64,000 nt of DNA, taken from NCBI GenBank assembly GCA_964389525.1, contig CAYMEX010000001.1, positions 124,001-188,000 on the forward strand, written 5' to 3'. This stretch comes from JAFLTL01 sp964389525. Its GTDB lineage: Bacteria; Bacteroidota; Bacteroidia; Bacteroidales; Muribaculaceae. This document shows positions 45,498 through 55,016 of this stretch, one piece after another. The translations under genes were made by a program, and so were the position numbers. The notes beneath the pieces are model-generated. The model saw only the letters and a list, made by a program, of their open reading frames with translations, had not been told where the DNA came from and made no database searches. Position 1 is the stretch's first letter, and the number at the start of each line of letters is the position of its first letter.

Positions 45498-48374
45498 ATG
45501 GGAACCATTACAAGATTTTTTTCTGCGGCGACCATGGCGCTGTCATGCGTAGTCGCTTGCGCGCAGACGACCTCGACTCTACCTGCCGGAGCGGTGGAGA
45601 GAGCCAGAGCGATGGCTGCCGATGAAAACTGGCAGGGTGTGGCCGATCAGCTGCAGCTTGCCTCGGCGATTGCCTGTCCCGATTTCGATGCGTCGACACT
45701 CTGGCTTGCGTGTCGGGCATCGGCTCATCTGGGCGATCCGAGGGCCGAAGCCATGTTGCGCCGTTACATAGCCGTATGGCCTGCTTCGGCCGACGTCGAC
45801 CGCGCCCGTATGCTTCTCGCCGACGTTCTTTTCGACAAGGGGGAGTGCCGTCAGGCGGTGGAGTTGTACGATCAGCTCGATCCGGGGCAGTGGGATGCCG
45901 TCACGGCGCAGAAGCTCAGCCTATACAAGGCGGCGGCTTTAGTCAACGACGAGCGCTATGACGAGGCTATGCCACTGCTGCAGTCGGTGACCGATCAGGC
46001 GCTTATCGATCAGGCTCTTTACTACAAAGGATATATCGGTTACGAGCGTGGCGACTATGATGCCGCCGCAAAGGACCTGGCCGGCGTCGCCAAAGGCAGC
46101 AGAGCCTATCCGAAAGCATTGTATATGCTGGCGATGACACGCTTCATGCAGAGTAACTGGAGCGAGGCGTTCAATGCAGCCTCATCGTTTGTCGCGCTTC
46201 AGGGAGCGTCCGACGAGGAAATGGCCGAGGCATGCCGCATCGCCGGACAGTCGGCCTTCAACATGTCGGACGATGATGCTGCGGTCGACTACACCAACCG
46301 TTACGTGGTCGCCGCCGGCAAGGCCGGTATGGTCATTGAGCCGCAGTCGACCTATATCCTCGGTGTGGCCGCTTACCGTCAAGGCCGCTACGACAAGGCC
46401 ATAGAGCAGCTGCAGGGCGTCTCCAAGCTCGAGGACGCCACAGGGCAGAGCGCGTTGCTCTATCTTGGACAGAGCTACGTGCAGACCGGCAACAACCGGG
46501 CCGCCATGCTTGCACTGCGCCGCGCCTCGTCGATGGATTTTGATACGGCCATACGCGAGTCGGCCGCCTACAACTACGCCGTTACGGCCATGAAGACCGA
46601 CGCCGGGCCTTTCGGCTCGTCGGCCGAGGCTCTCGAGCAGTTCCTTGCCGAGTATCCTGAGTCGTCGTATGCGCCCGAGGTGCAGACCTATCTTGTCATG
46701 GCCTACATGACCGACAATAACTATGAGCGTGCTCTGGCCGGCGTCGAGCGCATCGCCGATCCGTCACCCGAGATCATGCGCGCCAAGCAGCAGATCCTTT
46801 ATACGCTCGGATGCCGCAATCTTGCGGCCGGCAACACCGATCTTGCCCTTTCGCGCCTCACCAAGGCTGCCGCGATCAGCACTTCCGACAAGCTGATCCC
46901 TGTCGAGTGCAAGCTCTGGATCGCCGAGTGCCGCTACCGCAAGGGCGACTACGACGCCGCTGCACGCGGGCTTCTCGACTACCTCTCGTCGGCTTCGGCT
47001 GATGCCGCAAACCGCCCGGTGGCTCTCTACGATCTCGCCTATGTGCGTTTCGCACAGAAGCGCTACGCCGACGCCGTCACCGATTTCGAGCGCTTCCTGC
47101 GCAACCCCGGGGCGTCGACCGTAGCCATGAAGGCCGACGCGCTCACACGCGTGGCCGACTGCAATTACTATCAGTCGCAGTTTGCAAAGGCTGCGTCGAA
47201 ATACGAGGAGGCATATGCGGCCTCGCCCGACAACGGCGATTATCCTCTTTTCCAGATGGCTCTTGTGCGCGGCGCGCTGCGCGATCATCAGGGACGCATC
47301 GACGGCATGAACCGCATGCTCTCTGAGTTCCCCAACTCGGGCCTCGTGCCCTCGGCGCTTCTTGAACTGGCCGACGCCTATGGCGAGCTTGGCCGCAAGG
47401 CCGATGCCGAGGCCACCTATGAGCGTCTGGCCACACAGTATTCGTCGACGAGCCAGGGCCGCCAGGGCATGCTCCTGCTTGCGATCACAGCCGCCGATGC
47501 CGGAAACCGTGCAAAAGCCATAGAGACATATCGCGACGTCATATCACGCTTCCCCTCGAGCGAGGAGGCGCGCATGGCCTCCGACGACCTCAAGCGACTT
47601 TACAGCGAGACCGGCGACACACGCGCCTATCTCGATTTCATGGCAGCCGTTCCCTCGGCTCCGACTGTCGATCAGGGCGAGCTTGAGCATATGGCCTACG
47701 ACGCCGCTGCCGCCCGCCTCGCCACCGGCGACCTATCGCTTATGGAGAAATACGTAGGTCAGTGGCCCGATGGTGCTCATGTCGAGCAGGCTCTTCTCGA
47801 TCTGGCCAACGCACGCCGCAAGGCCGGCGACCTGGAGACGGCATGGGACTCCTACGTGGCCCTTGAGCAGAAGGCCTCGACACCTGCCCGACTCAACGCC
47901 GCCCGTCAGGGTGTGCTTGACACTTCGGTGGCTCTCGAGCGTTGGGATGTGGCTCTCACCGCTGCTTCGCGCCTTCTTGAGTCTTCGACACTCGCCGGTG
48001 CCGAGCGTGCCGCCGTGCTCGACGGACGCGCCGCCGCCGAGGCCGCTCTCGAGATGACCGAGGCCGCCGAAGCCGACTGGACAGAGCTTGCCTCTGCTCC
48101 GGCCGAGCTCTATGGAGCCAAAGCCGCCTATCTGCTCGCGCAGTCGCGCATGGATCGCGGCGATGTGGCAGGCGCGCGCGCTCAGGTCGAGAAACTCATC
48201 GAGGCAAATCCGCCCCACGCCTACTGGCTTGCGCGCGGATTCATCCTGCTCAGCGACATAAACCGTGCCGAAGGCAACGACTTTGAGGCCGACGAGTATC
48301 TGCGTACACTCAAGGCTAACTATCCCGGCGACGAGCCCGATATACACGACATGATCTCCTCACGTCTGAAATGA
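45498..48374 (+). CDS. Large secreted tetratricopeptide-repeat protein
   Basis: 958 residues with a Sec signal (cleavage near ACAQ, residue 23). Nearly the whole length is TPR/Sel1-like helical repeats, with typical lines such as DQALYYKGYIGYERGDYDAA, AAYRQGRYDKAIEQLQGV, LWIAECRYRKGDYDAAARGL and AKAASKYEEAYAASPDNGDY. TPR proteins of this type in Bacteroidetes act as periplasmic or outer-membrane scaffolds. Its stop overlaps the start of the beta-barrel gene (ATGA), so the two products probably work together at the outer membrane. Composition is strongly Ala/Asp-rich. Exact function unknown. Confidence 0.85.
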   Translation: MGTITRFFSAATMALSCVVACAQTTSTLPAGAVERARAMAADENWQGVADQLQLASAIACPDFDASTLWLACRASAHLGDPRAEAMLRRYIAVWPASADVDRARMLLADVLFDKGECRQAVELYDQLDPGQWDAVTAQKLSLYKAAALVNDERYDEAMPLLQSVTDQALIDQALYYKGYIGYERGDYDAAAKDLAGVAKGSRAYPKALYMLAMTRFMQSNWSEAFNAASSFVALQGASDEEMAEACRIAGQSAFNMSDDDAAVDYTNRYVVAAGKAGMVIEPQSTYILGVAAYRQGRYDKAIEQLQGVSKLEDATGQSALLYLGQSYVQTGNNRAAMLALRRASSMDFDTAIRESAAYNYAVTAMKTDAGPFGSSAEALEQFLAEYPESSYAPEVQTYLVMAYMTDNNYERALAGVERIADPSPEIMRAKQQILYTLGCRNLAAGNTDLALSRLTKAAAISTSDKLIPVECKLWIAECRYRKGDYDAAARGLLDYLSSASADAANRPVALYDLAYVRFAQKRYADAVTDFERFLRNPGASTVAMKADALTRVADCNYYQSQFAKAASKYEEAYAASPDNGDYPLFQMALVRGALRDHQGRIDGMNRMLSEFPNSGLVPSALLELADAYGELGRKADAEATYERLATQYSSTSQGRQGMLLLAITAADAGNRAKAIETYRDVISRFPSSEEARMASDDLKRLYSETGDTRAYLDFMAAVPSAPTVDQGELEHMAYDAAAARLATGDLSLMEKYVGQWPDGAHVEQALLDLANARRKAGDLETAWDSYVALEQKASTPARLNAARQGVLDTSVALERWDVALTAASRLLESSTLAGAERAAVLDGRAAAEAALEMTEAAEADWTELASAPAELYGAKAAYLLAQSRMDRGDVAGARAQVEKLIEANPPHAYWLARGFILLSDINRAEGNDFEADEYLRTLKANYPGDEPDIHDMISSRLK

Positions 48375-50074
48375 TGAATATCAATTGCAAATATATAGCC
48401 GTCGGTATGGCGGCGGCAGTCGTGGCCTCTTTCTCCGCGACAGCCCAGAACCTGAGTAAAGAAATAACGATCGACAAGGATGTCGTGCCTCAGGAGCGTG
48501 CCGCTGCGCGTCTTCCGGTGCTTCCCTCGGTCGTTGAGGTCAAGCCTCAGGGAGCCGATCTTGAATTCAGCTTCACCGGCATCTCAGCGCGTCTTGCGCC
48601 CTATGCCGGATGGCTCGCCCCCGCGCGTGTGGGTAATGCCATCAATGTTAGCGACTGGCGCGGATATGTCGAGGCAGGATATTTCCCTGCCTACAACGCG
48701 ACTCTGTCGGCCGGATATCGTGCGCTCGACAACGGCAAAGACCGTCTCAACGTCTGGGGGCACTTTAGCGGCAGCAGCTGGCGCAACCCCGATTCCGATA
48801 TCGACAAGGCGTTGCGCCCGAAATTCAACGACAGCGGTGCCGCTCTCGGAGCTTCATATCTCCGTTCGTTTTCTCCCGTCTCGTCGCTCAGCGTGGGGCT
48901 GACACTTGGCGGCGACTGGTTCAACAATCCGTTGAGCGGTTCCGACGACTCGCAGAGCGTATGGGGCGGCAAGTTCGACGCCGGCTGGATTTCACGTGCC
49001 GGCAGAGTGGATTACTCCGTCGCTCTACATGCCGATCTTTTAAAAATGCAGAAAATATGGGAGTCGTGGAGTATGATAGGAGGCGTGAAGCCGGCGTCGG
49101 AGCAGACCTTCACCATCGACGGCGACATGTCGGTGCCTTTCTCGGCGACGACCGGCACCGCCGGACTGTCGTTTGACTACGCGGCCACTTTCATACACCG
49201 CAACAACTCCATGCGTGCCGTCTACACCGACGGAAACTATTTCCCGCAGAACGGACGCACTTCAGGGCTTGTATCGCTCACTCCGGGCATGAAATTCGGA
49301 GGTGCCAACTATCAGTTCAACGTCGGAGCGCGTGTCGACCTGTCGTTCAACTCAGGCGGCAGCACATTCCACATCGCCCCCAAGATCGAGGCTGTAGGTG
49401 CGCCTTCCCGTTACTTCCGGCTGTTTGCCACTGCTACGGGCGGTCAGGTCACCAACACCATGTCCGATCTCTACAGCCATCTGCGCTACGTAAATCCGTC
49501 GCTCAGCTTCATGTTCTCGCAGGTAGCTGTCGACGCCGATGCCGGATTCATTGTAGGCCCATGGCGCGGATTCCAGCTCACTGTGCACGGCGGATATTCA
49601 ATTGCCGACGACTGGATGATGCCGGGCGGAGGCATCGGCACGCTGCACGCTGTCGACATGAAAGCCTGGCGTTTTGGCGGATCGCTCCGCTACGACTGGC
49701 GTGATATTGTCACCGTCGAGGGAAGCGGCATTATGGCTCCTCAGGGATACGATAAAGGATATTACATGTGGCGCGACCGGGCCAAGATGGTGCTGCGCGG
49801 ACTCATCACCGTGCGTCCGATTGAGGCTCTGTCGGTCAATGTCGGCGGTGAGGCGCGTCTCAAACGCCGTTATTACCCCGGACCTCTCGCCGACTACGTT
49901 CCGCTCGGCTCTGTCGCCGATCTTACTGTCGGAGCCGACTACAGCTTCACACCGCAGTTCTCCGTTTTCGCCAAAGGCAGCAACCTCCTCAACCACAGCT
50001 GGAGCGAGGCAGCCGGTCCGGGCATACCGTGCCATGGCCGCACGGGTCTTGTAGGTGTAAAATACCTCTTCTGA
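48371..50074 (+). CDS. Outer-membrane beta-barrel protein (TonB-receptor-like, no plug)
   Basis: 567 residues with a signal peptide (~1-26, SATAQ). The mature protein shows alternating amphipathic beta strands throughout (YVEAGYFPAYNATLSAGYRAL, FSVFAKGSNLLNHSWSEAAGPG) and ends in a strand with a C-terminal Phe (GVKYLF), the barrel-assembly signal. The final ~60 residues resemble the last strands of TonB-dependent receptors, but there is no plug domain. It is translationally coupled to the TPR gene upstream; ATG codons at 48371 and 48374 are both possible. Likely an outer-membrane partner of the TPR protein; role unknown. Confidence 0.8.
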   Translation: MMNINCKYIAVGMAAAVVASFSATAQNLSKEITIDKDVVPQERAAARLPVLPSVVEVKPQGADLEFSFTGISARLAPYAGWLAPARVGNAINVSDWRGYVEAGYFPAYNATLSAGYRALDNGKDRLNVWGHFSGSSWRNPDSDIDKALRPKFNDSGAALGASYLRSFSPVSSLSVGLTLGGDWFNNPLSGSDDSQSVWGGKFDAGWISRAGRVDYSVALHADLLKMQKIWESWSMIGGVKPASEQTFTIDGDMSVPFSATTGTAGLSFDYAATFIHRNNSMRAVYTDGNYFPQNGRTSGLVSLTPGMKFGGANYQFNVGARVDLSFNSGGSTFHIAPKIEAVGAPSRYFRLFATATGGQVTNTMSDLYSHLRYVNPSLSFMFSQVAVDADAGFIVGPWRGFQLTVHGGYSIADDWMMPGGGIGTLHAVDMKAWRFGGSLRYDWRDIVTVEGSGIMAPQGYDKGYYMWRDRAKMVLRGLITVRPIEALSVNVGGEARLKRRYYPGPLADYVPLGSVADLTVGADYSFTPQFSVFAKGSNLLNHSWSEAAGPGIPCHGRTGLVGVKYLF

Positions 50075-50134
50075 TGCTGAAGTGACTTTCTTCTCGCAAT
50101 TATCGCTTCACGAACCTAAAAATCATCACATACA

Positions 50135-51256
50135 ATGGAAAAACAGAAACAGAAACAGTCGCGACGACTGCTCTCGCTCGATGCCTTGCGAGGCTTCGAC
50201 ATGTTCTTTATCATGGGAGGATCGGGGCTGCTGGCCGCGCTTGCACTCCTGTTTCCCGGATCGGTCACCGAGGCGCTGGCTGGTCAGATGGATCATGTGT
50301 CGTGGCACGGCCTCGCTCATCACGACACCATTTTCCCGCTGTTTCTGTTCATTGCCGGCATCTCTTTCCCCTTCTCGCTTGCAAAGCAGCGCGCGCAGGG
50401 CAAAACCTCACGCGACATATACCGTAAGATCATCACGCGCGGCATAGTCCTCGTGTTGCTCGGATTCCTCTACAACGGCATCCTCAACTTTCAGTTCGAG
50501 CACTTCCGTTTTGCCAGCGTGCTCGCCCGCATCGGCCTTGGCTGGATGTTCGCCGCACTCCTTTTCGTAAACTTCAGGGCTGTAACCCGCGCATGGATCG
50601 CCGCTGCCATCCTCATCGGCTACTGGCTGCTGATGATGTACGTGCCCGTGCCCGGAGTCAATGAAGATCCCCTTTCGTTTGAGGGCAACTGGATCGGCTA
50701 CATCGACCGTATCATCATGCCGGAGCATCTGCATCAGCCCGGCCAATTCGATCCCGAGGGCATACTGTCAACCATCCCCGCCATCGTCACGGCCATGCTC
50801 GGCATGTTCACCGGCGAGTTCATAAAGAAAGACGACAAGAGCCTCACCGAAAACCGTAAAGTCTTCTGGCTCGTGGTGGCCGGAGTTGTCCTTCTCGTTG
50901 CCGGACTGATCTGGTCGCAGGTATTCCCGATCAACAAAAAACTCTGGACCAGCTCCTTTGTCTGCGTTGTCGGATCCTACTCCGTCCTCATGTTCGCCCT
51001 CTTCTATTACATCATCGACGTGCTTGGCTGGAAACGCTGGACATTCTTCTTCAAGGTCATCGGTCTCAACTCCATCACCATATACCTTGCGCAGAGATTC
51101 ATCAGCTTCTCCTATACCAACGGCAAAGTGTTCGGAGGCCTCGTCGGACTGATGCCCGAGTGCGCGCAGCCTTTCGTTGAGTCGGCCGGCTACGTCGCCC
51201 TCTGCTGGATCTTCCTTTATATCCTCTACCGCAAAAACATCTTCCTCAAAGTCTGA
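50135..51256 (+). CDS. DUF5009/HGSNAT-like membrane acyltransferase
   Basis: 373 residues with ~10 membrane spans. The N-terminus RRLLSLDALRGFDMFFIMGG is the hallmark of the heparan-alpha-glucosaminide N-acetyltransferase/NagX-like family, and HHDTIFPLFLFIAGISFPFS carries the family's conserved histidine and Pro-Leu-Phe region. Human HGSNAT acetylates glucosamine across the lysosomal membrane; bacterial members are thought to modify amino sugars, often near glycan loci. It starts 60 bases after the barrel gene. The hairpin at 51295-51319 followed by a T-run is a good terminator for it. Confidence 0.85.
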   Translation: MEKQKQKQSRRLLSLDALRGFDMFFIMGGSGLLAALALLFPGSVTEALAGQMDHVSWHGLAHHDTIFPLFLFIAGISFPFSLAKQRAQGKTSRDIYRKIITRGIVLVLLGFLYNGILNFQFEHFRFASVLARIGLGWMFAALLFVNFRAVTRAWIAAAILIGYWLLMMYVPVPGVNEDPLSFEGNWIGYIDRIIMPEHLHQPGQFDPEGILSTIPAIVTAMLGMFTGEFIKKDDKSLTENRKVFWLVVAGVVLLVAGLIWSQVFPINKKLWTSSFVCVVGSYSVLMFALFYYIIDVLGWKRWTFFFKVIGLNSITIYLAQRFISFSYTNGKVFGGLVGLMPECAQPFVESAGYVALCWIFLYILYRKNIFLKV

Positions 51257-51294
51257 GCGACAGATGATCAATCTCAGTACTCCCAAATAGGAGA

Positions 51295-51319
51295 GTAGGG
51301 ACGCACGGTTCGTGCGTCC
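51295..51319 (+). terminator. GTAGGGACGCAC palindrome R2 acting as terminator
   Basis: GGACGCACG-GTT-CGTGCGTCC forms a perfect 9-bp stem followed by TGTTTTTT, ~40 bases past the acyltransferase stop. It is the same repeat as at 24397 and 63533, here apparently used as an intrinsic terminator. Confidence 0.7.
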
Positions 51320-51347
51320 TGTTTTTTAGGCAGTTACACAACAAAAT

Positions 51348-51371
51348 GTAGGGGCGTGCGACAGTACGCCC
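51348..51371. repeat. Solo end of the MITE-like family, A4
   Basis: The 24-bp unit is identical to the right end of A1. It lies 28 bases after the R2 palindrome, in an arrangement that may be a hybrid element. Confidence 0.65.
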
Positions 51372-51667
51372 ACATATGCGTCCACTGCGACCGGGGCGAA
51401 GCCCCGGTTTTTTCAGTAACCTCGTCTGTCAGGGCGCGGCTACAAGCGACTTGCATACCCCAAGCCCGCAACGCGGGCGATTTCCCCATACACTTGTAGA
51501 CCTCCAAAAAAATTATTCCCACCCCTGAAGTCCATCTTCGACGGAGGAAGTGCTGTCGTAGACAGCATTTGTGGTAAACCCCACGGTCGCGGCAAAGCCG
51601 CAGCGTGGGGAAGGCAGAAATGAAAGCACGTGACCTCGCAAGAGGTCATCTATCGCACCCCCTCCCT

Positions 51668-51785
51668 TCCGTCGAAGACGGATAGTAGTACCAAGCCCCA
51701 CATCGAGCGCGGAGCGCGACGGTGTGGGGTACGATCGTTATTATAAAACCTGGCCTCGGAGAGGTCATTTATCTGTCGTCCCCGA
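51668..51785. repeat. Composite palindromic repeat, copy B2
   Basis: CGTCGAAGACGG, TAGTACCAAG, stem CCCCACATCG…CGGTGTGGGG (51696-51729), AT-rich linker, GGCCTCGGAGAGGTCAT, then TCTGTCGTC. Same modules as B1 in opposite orientation and as B4 in the same orientation. Confidence 0.65.
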
Positions 51786-51867
51786 CGCCTCACATTATTC
51801 ATCACAGCGGAGCCGCGGTTGCGGCGTCACACCACCACACCCTCGCCTCTGTCTGAGACAATACTAA

Positions 51868-51968
51868 TGCCTGAAAGGCATTTCAAAACAGTAGCCGGAT
51901 ACACCGTCAGGTATGCCCGGTAAAATATGCCGACAAAGTGTGTTTGAAAGACAACTTGTTACACATAC
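51868..51968. repeat. ~101-bp imperfect repeat, left copy
   Basis: ATGCCTGAAAGGCAT, TAGCCGGATACACCGTCAGG, TGCCCGG and TGTTTGAAAGACAACTTG occur here in the same order as in the reverse complement of 57088-57189. It ends ~180 bases before the truncated susC. Confidence 0.7.
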
Positions 51969-52140
51969 AGCCCGAGTATGATTGTGCTGTAGTAGTCTTG
52001 TCGCAGTCCGCTACGCCCTGCACACGCCCTTTGAGTGACAATTATATAGTTCGTGTATTTTGTCCCGGTCGCCGCTTTGTAGTCAACAATAGTTTGCGAT
52101 ATAGGCATACTCAGTCATACTACGTTGGTAAATAACGCAC

Positions 52141-54981
52141 TTGCCTCGTGCCACTGTGCTCGTAAAGGGGACACAGAAGGGCGCCGCTGCCGATCTTGAC
52201 GGCCAGTTCACACTTACAGGTGTCGACGCCAACGCCACCCTTCTGGTGTCGGCCGTAGGCTATACTCCTCAGGAGATAGCTCTGAAAGGACGCACAGAAA
52301 TCACAGTCACTCTTCTTGAAGACAGCAAGATCCTCGACGACGTTGTAGTCATCGGTTACGGTTCGCTGCAGAAGAAGCAGGTGACATCCTCTATCACTTC
52401 GATCAAGGGCGATGACCTTATCGCAGGTGTCGGAGGCTCGACCATTGCTACTGCCCTTCAGGGCAAGATCGCCGGTCTGACAATCGACGGCAACAGCTCA
52501 CCTAACGCCAGCAACAGCTTCCAGCTCCGTGGCGCAGCTTCGATCAACACCGGCCGTAGCCCGCTTATCGTCATCGACGGTGTTCCCGGCGGAGATTTCC
52601 GTGCTATAGCTCAGGAAGATATCGAGAGCATCGACGTGCTCAAGGACGCATCGGCCGGCGCTATCTACGGTACACGCGCAGCAGCAGGTGTGATCCTCAT
52701 CACAACTAAGAACGCCAAGGCCGGCAATGTCCGTGTTACCTACACCGGCGAGTTCTCAACTGAGTTCGTCCGCAAGAAACCTGATCTGCTCAATGCTGAG
52801 GAGTACACATCGATTGTAACCCCGAACACTGACTGGGGATATGACACCGACTGGTATGACGCTGTTATCAAAGATCATCCGTTCTCGCAGCAGCATATGC
52901 TCACTCTTCAGGGTGGCACCGACAATCTTTCGGTCTACTCGTCGTTGATGTATAAAGACTCCGAAGGTATTGTAATCGGTGATAACCGTAAGGACTACTC
53001 GGGCCGTATCAACGCCACCTACAAGCTGTTCGACGGCAAGGTCGAGCTCGGTGTACGCCTCACCGCACGCGAGGCCGACCGCGACCAGCGTGGCGGAACA
53101 GGCACCGTTGCCAAGGCAATGCGCATGAATCCCACCATACCTCTGATGAGCCCGTCTGATCCGACGTCGCTCAACGTTGATGAGGCTGGCGCAGGTGCCG
53201 AAGGTGGCAGCCCGGTAGCTGACATCGCTTACAGAACGAGCAATGGCAAAGACCAGTGGCTCCTCGGCACATTCACTCTGAAAGCACGCCTCTACGACGG
53301 ACTCAGCCTTAACGCATCGGCTAACGTCGACCGTCGTCAGTACTACGGATACAATTATGAAGATGCCAAGCACTACGCTTCGATACAGAATAACCGCAAT
53401 GGTTATGCGTCTCATAGCTTCGATAAGAGCAACAATATCTCCTACGACGCATACTTCAGCTATCTCAAGGAGTTCGGCGCAAACCGCGAGCACCGTTTCG
53501 ACGCAACAGCCGGCTGGTCTTTCTATACCCACAACCGTGAGTACTTCAATGCCAACAACGCCGACTTCTCGATCAACGGTATCGGCCCGTGGAACCTTGG
53601 TGAGGGAACATTCCTGAAAGACGGTAAAGCCGGCATGGCTTCGGGTAAAGACACACGTGAGCGTCTTCTCTCGTTCTTCGCACGTGCCAACTACAGCTAC
53701 GACGACAAGTATATGGTAAGTGCCTCGGTTCGTCGCGAAGGTTCGTCAAGATTTGGTGCCAACCACCGCTGGGGTACATTCTGGGCTGCATCAGGTGGCT
53801 GGCGTATCAGCCGTGAGAATTTCATGGAAGACACCCGCGACTGGCTCAGCGACCTTAAGCTCCGCGTCGCTTACGGTGTGACCGGTAACAACGACTTCGG
53901 CACAGGCATGACCGTAACACGTCTGTCAAATCTTGGCGGCTGGCTCAATGAGGCCGCCGGCAAATGGCTCCCCGCCTATGGTCCCGACAACAACGCCAAC
54001 CCCGACCTGAAATGGGAGGTGAAGAAAGAGTTTAACGTCGGTCTCGACTTCTCGCTCTTCAACGACCGCGTCTGGGGTAAGTTTGACTGGTACTCGCGTA
54101 AGGTTGATGACCTCCTCTTTGAGGTTGACGCTCCGCAGCCACCTTATGTCTGCAACACCATCTGGCGCAATGTCGGATCTATGGAAAATAAGGGCTGGGA
54201 AATCGAGCTCGGCGGTAATGCAATCCAGACCCGCGACTTCACTTGGACACCGAGCATCAATCTCTCGCACAACTCGGGCAAGATCACAAAGCTCGGTATG
54301 GATGGCCAGTACCTGAATCTCGCAGGCTTCCCCAGCCCCGGCAATCCCGGTGACGCAGTGCGTCTGACAGCAGGAAGCGAGCTTGGCAAGTTCTTTGTAT
54401 TCCGTCATGCAGGCGTCGATGAGGATGGAAATATCCTTATCTACAACAAGAACAATGAGGCTGTAAAAGCCGCCGACAATCTCAGTTCCGACAACAAGGT
54501 TTGGAAAGGCAACGCGTTCCCCGCAATCATCGCAACATGGAATAACACCATCCGTTACAAGGACTTCGACTTTGGCATGCAGCTCCGCGGCTGGTTTGAC
54601 TTCGACGTTTACTCACAGCCCAGCATGTATAACGGACTTATCCGTTCAGGCGGTCAGAACCTTGTCAAGAACCTCTACGAGCGCAACAAGGAGATCAAGG
54701 GCGACAAGGTGCTCACCGACTACTTCATGTACGACGCCACTTTCGTTAAGATCGACGCCATCAACGTCGGTTATACCATCAACACCGCCAAGTGGACCAA
54801 CTACCTGCAGAAAGCACGTGTATATGTCACACTGCGTGACGTGGCTACTTTCACAAGCTATCCGGGTCATAATCCCGAGGTCAACATCAACGGTCTGACC
54901 CCCGGCATCGAGTATCAGGACGGCACCAACACCTACCCGCAGACTATCCGCGCCACATTCGGCGTACAGCTGACTTTCTAA
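52141..54981 (+). pseudogene. 5'-truncated (silent-cassette-like) SusC/RagA transporter gene
   Basis: 946 codons read from a TTG at 52141, with an in-frame stop just before (52129). From 52148 the sequence matches the complete SusC at 59736-62717 from its residue ~48 on (ATVLVKGTQKGAAADLDGQF); everything before, including signal peptide and first strand, is absent. The rest is intact: DDVVVIGYGSLQKKQVTSS, plug DVLKDASAGAIYGTRAAAGV, barrel ending FGVQLTF. Without a signal peptide it cannot reach the outer membrane, yet the long open frame has been kept free of stops, which suggests a reserve cassette that becomes functional by inversion rather than a decaying pseudogene. SusD follows after 35 bases. 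Confidence 0.85.
52229..52319 (+). repeat. 91-bp perfect inverted repeat, left copy
   Basis: Identical base for base to the reverse complement of 62407-62497, within the coding region for the SusC N-terminal domain. It is the best single candidate for the crossover region. Confidence 0.85.
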
Positions 54982-55016
54982 TCAGGTGTAAAACACATAA
55001 TCAATACAAGACAGAA

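Larger units (their letters stand above)
51257..52140. other. 884-bp intergenic repeat mosaic upstream of the truncated susC
   Basis: Contains, in order, the R2 palindrome with T-run, a solo MITE end (A4), a stem CCCCACG…GCGTGGGG (51579-51610), composite repeat B2 (51668-51785), and a ~101-bp segment (51868-51968) that recurs inverted at 57088-57189. Close to the truncated susC a weak promoter-like pair, TTTG (52030-52033) and TATTTTG (52056-52062), is present. Open frames here are repeat-driven and show no protein-like features. Confidence 0.6.

Noticed and set aside
52141..52149. TTG at 52141 as a genuine start for the left susC
   Set aside because: There is no signal peptide, no ribosome-binding site, and homology begins in mid-domain; a TonB receptor starting here could not be exported. 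I treat the codon only as the edge of the open frame.
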